From an uncultured Candidatus Saccharibacteria bacterium (GTDB taxonomy: Bacteria; Patescibacteriota; Saccharimonadia; Saccharimonadales; Saccharimonadaceae): a stretch of 6,068 nt of DNA. The notes beneath the pieces were generated by a model. The model was given only the letters and a program-made list of their open reading frames with translations. It made no database searches and had not been told where the DNA came from. The position numbers and the translations under genes are program-made. Where the stretch lies: contig CAMUPZ010000034.1 in the NCBI GenBank assembly GCA_947095985.1, positions 1-6,068 on the forward strand. Direction: 5' to 3'. Below are positions 5,999-6,068 of this stretch, piece by piece; within the stretch, counting starts at the first letter, position 1, and each line of letters starts with the position of its first letter.

Positions 5999-6068
5999 TG
6001 GCTGGGACGGCAGGATTCGAACCTGCGAATGCTGGGACCAAAACCCAGTGCCTTACCACTTGGCGACG
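5999..6068 (-). tRNA. tRNA-Gln (anticodon TTG), lacking only its first five bases
   Basis: The - strand reads as a tRNA ending in an encoded CCA (6001-5999) with discriminator G at 6002. The 3' acceptor strand CGTCCCA (6009-6003) requires a 5' strand TGGGACG, of which only the final CG falls in the window, so about five bases lie beyond the right edge. The D-arm has GCC/GGC with AAGTGGTAA in its loop. The anticodon stem CTGGG/CCCAG closes the loop TTTTGGT, giving anticodon TTG (6041-6039), which decodes the Gln codon CAA. The T-arm is GCAGG, TTCGAAT, CCTGC. The gene is convergent with the GmrSD-like gene. Confidence 0.95.

Noticed and set aside
5999..6026. Search for a second copy of the tRNA 3' end (attachment-site duplication) within the window
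   Set aside because: By eye only a trivial 8-base match (GATTCGAA near 5754) turns up inside the restriction gene, which is expected by chance; no duplicated attachment site is supported.
1..6068. CRISPR array, transposase or insertion-sequence ends
   Set aside because: No regularly spaced repeats, terminal inverted repeats or transposase-like protein can be seen; the window is filled by the listed genes.

Overview
This 6.07 kb window is compact bacterial chromosome: five protein genes on the + strand (the first cut by the left edge), one tRNA gene on the - strand cut by the right edge, and gaps of 77 bp or less. No stretch longer than 300 bases lacks a gene. The short intergenic regions, a probable leaderless start, the moderate-to-low GC and the minimal sensor kinase suggest a small-genome lineage such as Candidatus Saccharibacteria or another Patescibacteria/CPR group. 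That placement is an inference from style, not from a marker gene. No reading frame requires TGA to be recoded.

Left part (1-1049): the last 33 codons of an OmpR/PhoB-family response regulator overlap the start of a two-membrane-segment histidine kinase by ATGA, which is a classic two-component operon. Directly after the kinase stop lies a tandem repeat with an 11-bp period, 10 bp before a -10-like hexamer. This is the geometry of a PhoB-type regulator box, so the regulator may control the next gene. That gene (1127-1585) is a GreA/GreB-family transcription factor whose coiled-coil tip lacks the usual catalytic acidic pair. Its leader carries an 8-bp hairpin just before the ribosome binding site, and it ends at a strong intrinsic terminator (1612-1640).

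Middle (1643-4159): a perfect TATAAT sits six bases before the ATG of an 834-residue P2-type cation ATPase with no Shine-Dalgarno sequence, so the mRNA is probably leaderless. Its ion-site residues in M4, M5 and M6 match those of Ca2+-ATPases; the M8 position is Gln.

Right part (4160-6068): a full-length single-chain GmrSD-like DUF262-DUF1524 protein, a predicted modification-dependent (type IV) restriction enzyme, lies 43 bp after the ATPase. It converges on tRNA-Gln(TTG), which has its own oppositely oriented terminator. A defence gene beside the 3' end of a tRNA gene fits an integration hot spot, though no duplicated attachment site is visible here.

I see no clearly new multi-gene system. 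The most interesting points are the putative regulator box and leader hairpin ahead of the Gre-like gene, the altered Gre tip, the leaderless ATPase promoter, and the restriction gene beside the tRNA.
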